A stretch of 64,000 nucleotides of DNA from Medicago truncatula (Eukaryota; Streptophyta; Magnoliopsida; Fabales; Fabaceae), in NCBI RefSeq assembly GCF_003473485.1, contig NC_053045.1, positions 59,500,494-59,564,493 of the forward strand, in the 5' to 3' direction. Shown piece after piece: positions 60,598 through 64,000 of this stretch (positions within the stretch are counted from its first letter, which is position 1; each line of letters starts with the position of its first letter). The notes under the pieces are model-generated. The model saw only the letters and a program-made list of their open reading frames with translations. It was not told the origin of the DNA and did not search any database. Both the position numbers and the translations under genes were made by a program.

Positions 60598-63135
60598 ATG
60601 TCAACAACAGAAGTTCCTCCTCCTTTTCAAGAAGCAGCACGATGTGTTGTCTGCAGTTGCAGTTTCAACACCTTCCGGAGACGGGTATGCTCTTTCAATC
60701 TTCTTCATTTCCAATTTCGGAATTGGATTTTGCATTGAATTTCAATCGGATCCGTTAATTTTATTCTTTTTTGCCAAAATCCCGAATTTATGAGTTAAGA
60801 ATAAAAAATTGATTGTAAGTAATTAATTTTTACTTATTCTTATTTACATAAAGAATGAGCTAATTAGATTAAAATTGTATTGGTTATGACGTGTATTGCA
60901 TTTGATCAAAAAAATCTTATGCATGAATGGTAAAATATTATGTTTGTAAATTTTACTGGTAATTGACTATGTGTGTATGTTTATGCAGCATCATTGTCGT
61001 TGTTGTGGGAGAACATTGTGCAGCGAACATTCATCGGATCAAATGGTACGAATTTTTGTTTAAGTTCTGAGTATTGTTAGTGGAAGTATTATCCTTGATG
61101 AATTTTGTAGTGATGTTTTTTTGTATGTAGGCTTTACCACAATTTGGCATTTACTCGAATGTACGTGTATGTGCTGATTGTTTCAACAACTCTCGGTAAA
61201 TTACTTCCTTGCTAACTTTGTAGCGTGTTATTATTTCTCAATTCTCATTTGGATACAAAACTTATTTTTATGTGTGTATTATAAGGCAAAATCACATTAA
61301 TTAAGCTTAGGCATGTTTAGGATTCTGTATAACTGTTCAACATCATGAGCAACTGAAATTTAAATTTTATTTGTCCACTTGTTTGGTGGAGCTTGTGCTA
61401 TGTTTAACTATAAATTTGAGAATGTATTATTAGGAAAGAAATTCTTTCTAATGTGAGGATAGTTAGATCACTAGAGGCAATTAAAGACCTAGAAAAACTA
61501 TAGAAGAAACTATTAAGAAAGATTAATGAGTTGGAATGAAATATGGTTTATAATATAACATTATGGCGTAATTTGATCCATGTAGCTGACCCAACTTTGT
61601 GGGATAAGGCTTGGTTGTTGTTGTTGTTGTACATAGTGTAGGGACCAGTCACTTATTCCGTGATTGAGTAAGAAATAGTATTCAACGTGAAATGGATTTA
61701 TTGGACTAGTTTTTATCTCACTGAGATCAGCCCAAAGTCTTTGCAAACATACTTTAAGAATAACCTAATAATGAAGAATTGAAGATCATGTTAAATTATG
61801 ATATGTCAGGAATATAAAATGGCTGGAAATATAGTTTATAGTTGAGTTTCAGGTAGCTGTAATTAGTGTCTAACAAACATACGTTTAAAAGAAATTAGGA
61901 ACTGACCACTTAGAGAAGGAAAAAACCGCAAGGACTTGTGGAAGTACTGTGATAGTTATACAGTGACTATTTAAGATTAAATTCAATGTATTTACACTGA
62001 CATAAATAGATCCAGAGACTGGTTGCGTGTCTTTTTTAATTAAAAGTGAGGTCATCCTTCATAATATTTTTTTTCCTATTTGGTTACATGGGAGTCGATG
62101 CAGACCTAGAAATGCATCAAACTGGGTTCAATGTCATGTGAGCTATCAGCTATATGGCTAGTTCACCTTAATATTCTAGATTTTTTTTCCTTGAAAATGC
62201 TCTCAAGCTTTTCAGTGGTAATATTTTGTTTGACTTGTTCTGGTGAAGAAAGTACTTTCCTTTTAAGCTATATACAAGAGTTGTAAGGATTTAAATTTAT
62301 ATTTAAAGAATATCACGAAAACATGGATGAATTATGGGGATAAGAGTGAACAAAGAATACATCAAAGGTGCAACTCTACCCGATCCCTCAACATATTAGG
62401 GAAAATTGCAAGTCCTTTAAAAAGACTGTCGTCTACTTCATACCATTCCAAGGTGCAAATCTACATGGATTGATGCTATATTTATTAATAATTTATCTGG
62501 CATATGTGTTTCGTGAGAAACAATCAAATTTTTATTCCTCTTACAGTAGTGGACTGCAATTACATATGAATGGCCATTGTTCATTCAACTTAAAGCTCAT
62601 CTCATTTCTCAACGTTGGCTTTTTCGTTTAAAAAGATATCAAGATTCCATTTTCTTTCTTATTGTAATGATATCATTATTTTCTACATGAGATCAAAATT
62701 ATTTAGGAATCATTTATACATTACAAATTTCCTTTGGCACAGATCTGGGAAGGGTGTACGACAAACTTCTACAGACGGAGTAAACAGCATAACAGATGCT
62801 GTTTCTGAATTAGATATTGATGCAAATGTTGATTCAAAAAGAAAACCAACTGCAGATAATAACCTTGCATCAGGCGTTAAAGAGTGTAAGTGTGGAATGC
62901 CTCTTTGCATTTGTGAAGCTCCTCCCCCTTCCTCTTCTGCAGTTCCCCAAGAGGTAATAATTCTTACTGTCTTCAGATACCTTTTATGATGAAATCCACA
63001 AACTCATTTTTCTATTTTCCATTCTTCGCGACAGAAGAAGTCCATCCCAGTTGTTACAGCTCCATCAAATCCTAAACCTAAGAAGACAGATAATGCTTCA
63101 AAAAGTAGAAGCTCCAGTTCCACGAACAAGTTTAG
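60598..63135 (+). CDS. CFS1: FYVE zinc-finger protein, CFS1-like (FYVE-SYLF), N-terminal part, truncated by window edge
   Basis: CFS1-type proteins bind PI3P and actin on endosomes/autophagosomes and act in autophagic flux. Five exons are visible: 60598-60684, 60989-61045, 61131-61195, 62743-62953, 63035-63135, giving 173 residues plus two bases of the next codon; the rest, including the expected SYLF domain, lies right of the window. It starts MSTTEVPPPFQEAARCVVC. The FYVE finger follows: C-x2-C (16, 19), RRRHHCRCCGRTLC with the PI3P-binding basic patch, and RVCADC. The N-terminal WxxD motif of canonical FYVE domains is absent. Next come an acidic/Ser linker (DAVSELDIDANVDS), a second Cys cluster ECKCGMPLCICEAP, and a basic Ser-rich stretch. 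Assignment rests on recalled similarity to Arabidopsis CFS1. Intron 3 holds an RTE relic. Confidence 0.85.
61461..61630 (+). mobile_element. Short RTE-LINE 3' end in intron 3 of the FYVE gene
   Basis: Matches the end of 44561-44909: AAAGACCTAGAAAAACTAT, AACATTATGGCGTAATTTG, ATCCATGTAGCTGAC and GGGATAAGGCTTGG, then a (TTG)n tail at about 61612-61629. It has internal deletions and no ORF. Confidence 0.85.
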
Positions 63136-64000
63136 GTAGGGACTGATCAATAGACATTTTTGTGTGGTAATGTCACTAATATTTATGTTTTGAACCAGTT
63201 TTAGTACGTAGTTGAGAGTTCCAATATGTAGTTTGTATCTCAGGATAAAGATCATTCTCCAACTTATGTGGATACAAATCTGGTCATGTGGAGTAAAAGA
63301 TGTTAATTTCTTCTGTTGAAAGCTTGAAATCACATTCTCTTTTCCTCAACATGTATTGTTCATACACTAGTAACAAGTTTCAGAAGCTCGTTACTCTTGG
63401 TAGAAAAAAATCACTTCCCTAAAAGTGAAATTGACCTTCCAATTGACAAAAAATATATATTGTCGCATGTTATAAATTCCTTGGTTGAGATAGTAATGGC
63501 GAAGGTTTAGCATATCCATGTCTCGTCAGCTGAAGCCTATACTTTGAGAAAAGCGTTTCCCACTGAAAATAAGGAGGGGATTTTTATTTTTTTTTCAAAA
63601 AAATTGGAGAAGGGGGAAATTATTATTAATTAAAGTGGCACTAATGACAACTCTTTCAAATTCCCCCAAGGAGATTCAAACTCTGTCCCTTGAAGTTACA
63701 AGGTCAGACTCTTACCTTTGAGCTGACACATCATGGACAAAATAAGGAGGGGATTTCTTACTAAAGATTCTGGAATATGCTATAGTAAAAAATGCCTTGA
63801 TGGTTGGTTGATTATGTTATTGTTCTATTCTTTACTTTGAACAAGAGAAATAAAGTGATACTCTATCTTTGTCATACAATTTGATTTTTAGTATGCAGAA
63901 ATTCCTTTAGGATATTGACCATTAACATAGCAATTATGAGTCTCTTATGTCTAAGATCACAAACTTCTCATTTCTTATTCATTACTTAATTTTACTCTTG
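63136..64000. other. Intron of the FYVE gene running off the window
   Basis: No further exon of the FYVE gene could be recognised. A tRNA-like repeat lies at 63658-63738. Confidence 0.5.
63658..63738 (-). repeat. Degenerate tRNA-like (SINE) repeat
   Basis: Read on the minus strand: GTCAGCTCAAAGGTAAGAGT resembles an A box and gggacagagtttgaatctcc a B box, at tRNA-like spacing. No tail or duplication found. Confidence 0.4.

Overview
The window is nuclear DNA of a flowering plant. Genes are split by GT-AG introns in AT-rich sequence, one tRNA gene carries an internal promoter, and small DNA transposons, SINEs and LINE fragments are abundant. The gene set (phytepsin, JAZ repressor, alpha-expansin, CHX antiporter, S-protein homologue) is eudicot. 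The gene structures and MITE types look like a papilionoid legume, most like Medicago; that assignment is inference from familiarity, not from a search.

Layout. 1-3377 (-): first 11 exons of a PIG-O type GPI ethanolamine-phosphate transferase, cut by the left edge. 6133-9019 (+): 13-exon vacuolar aspartic protease with a plant-specific insert. 9161-9231 (-): tRNA-Gly(GCC). 12576-13583 (+): intronless rhomboid protease of the RBL14/RHBDD1 type. 16501-16911 (-): small secreted S-protein homologue. 25323-28643 (+): CHX18-like cation/H+ antiporter. 32319-34981 (+): plastid FAX fatty-acid exporter. 36481-45234 (+): WDR3/UTP12 ribosome-biogenesis protein in 12 exons. 46083-47690 (-): alpha-expansin. 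54384-56661 (-): JAZ-type jasmonate repressor. 60598-63135 (+): first five exons of a CFS1-like FYVE protein, cut by the right edge. The genes are unrelated single-copy neighbours; nothing suggests an operon or metabolic cluster.

Between and inside the genes lies a rich transposon record. Many elements are bounded precisely by target-site duplications that can be read directly: 9-bp (Mutator-like), 8-bp (hAT) and 16-18-bp (non-LTR retroelements). Several are nested: a LINE 3' end inside a hAT element (30844-32144), an Au-type SINE inside a MITE inside a third element in the UTP12 intron (43029-43880), and a MITE fragment inside a fold-back element (11874-12191).

The most unusual items are: a 2,971-bp Mutator-like element (49368-52338) whose two ends carry matching leader/splice-donor sequences reading inward into two gene remnants, with two long adjacent palindromes between them; an aspartic protease whose flap tyrosine is phenylalanine; and a JAZ protein whose TIFY core reads AILY. 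I found no CRISPR array, operon or clearly new enzymatic system.
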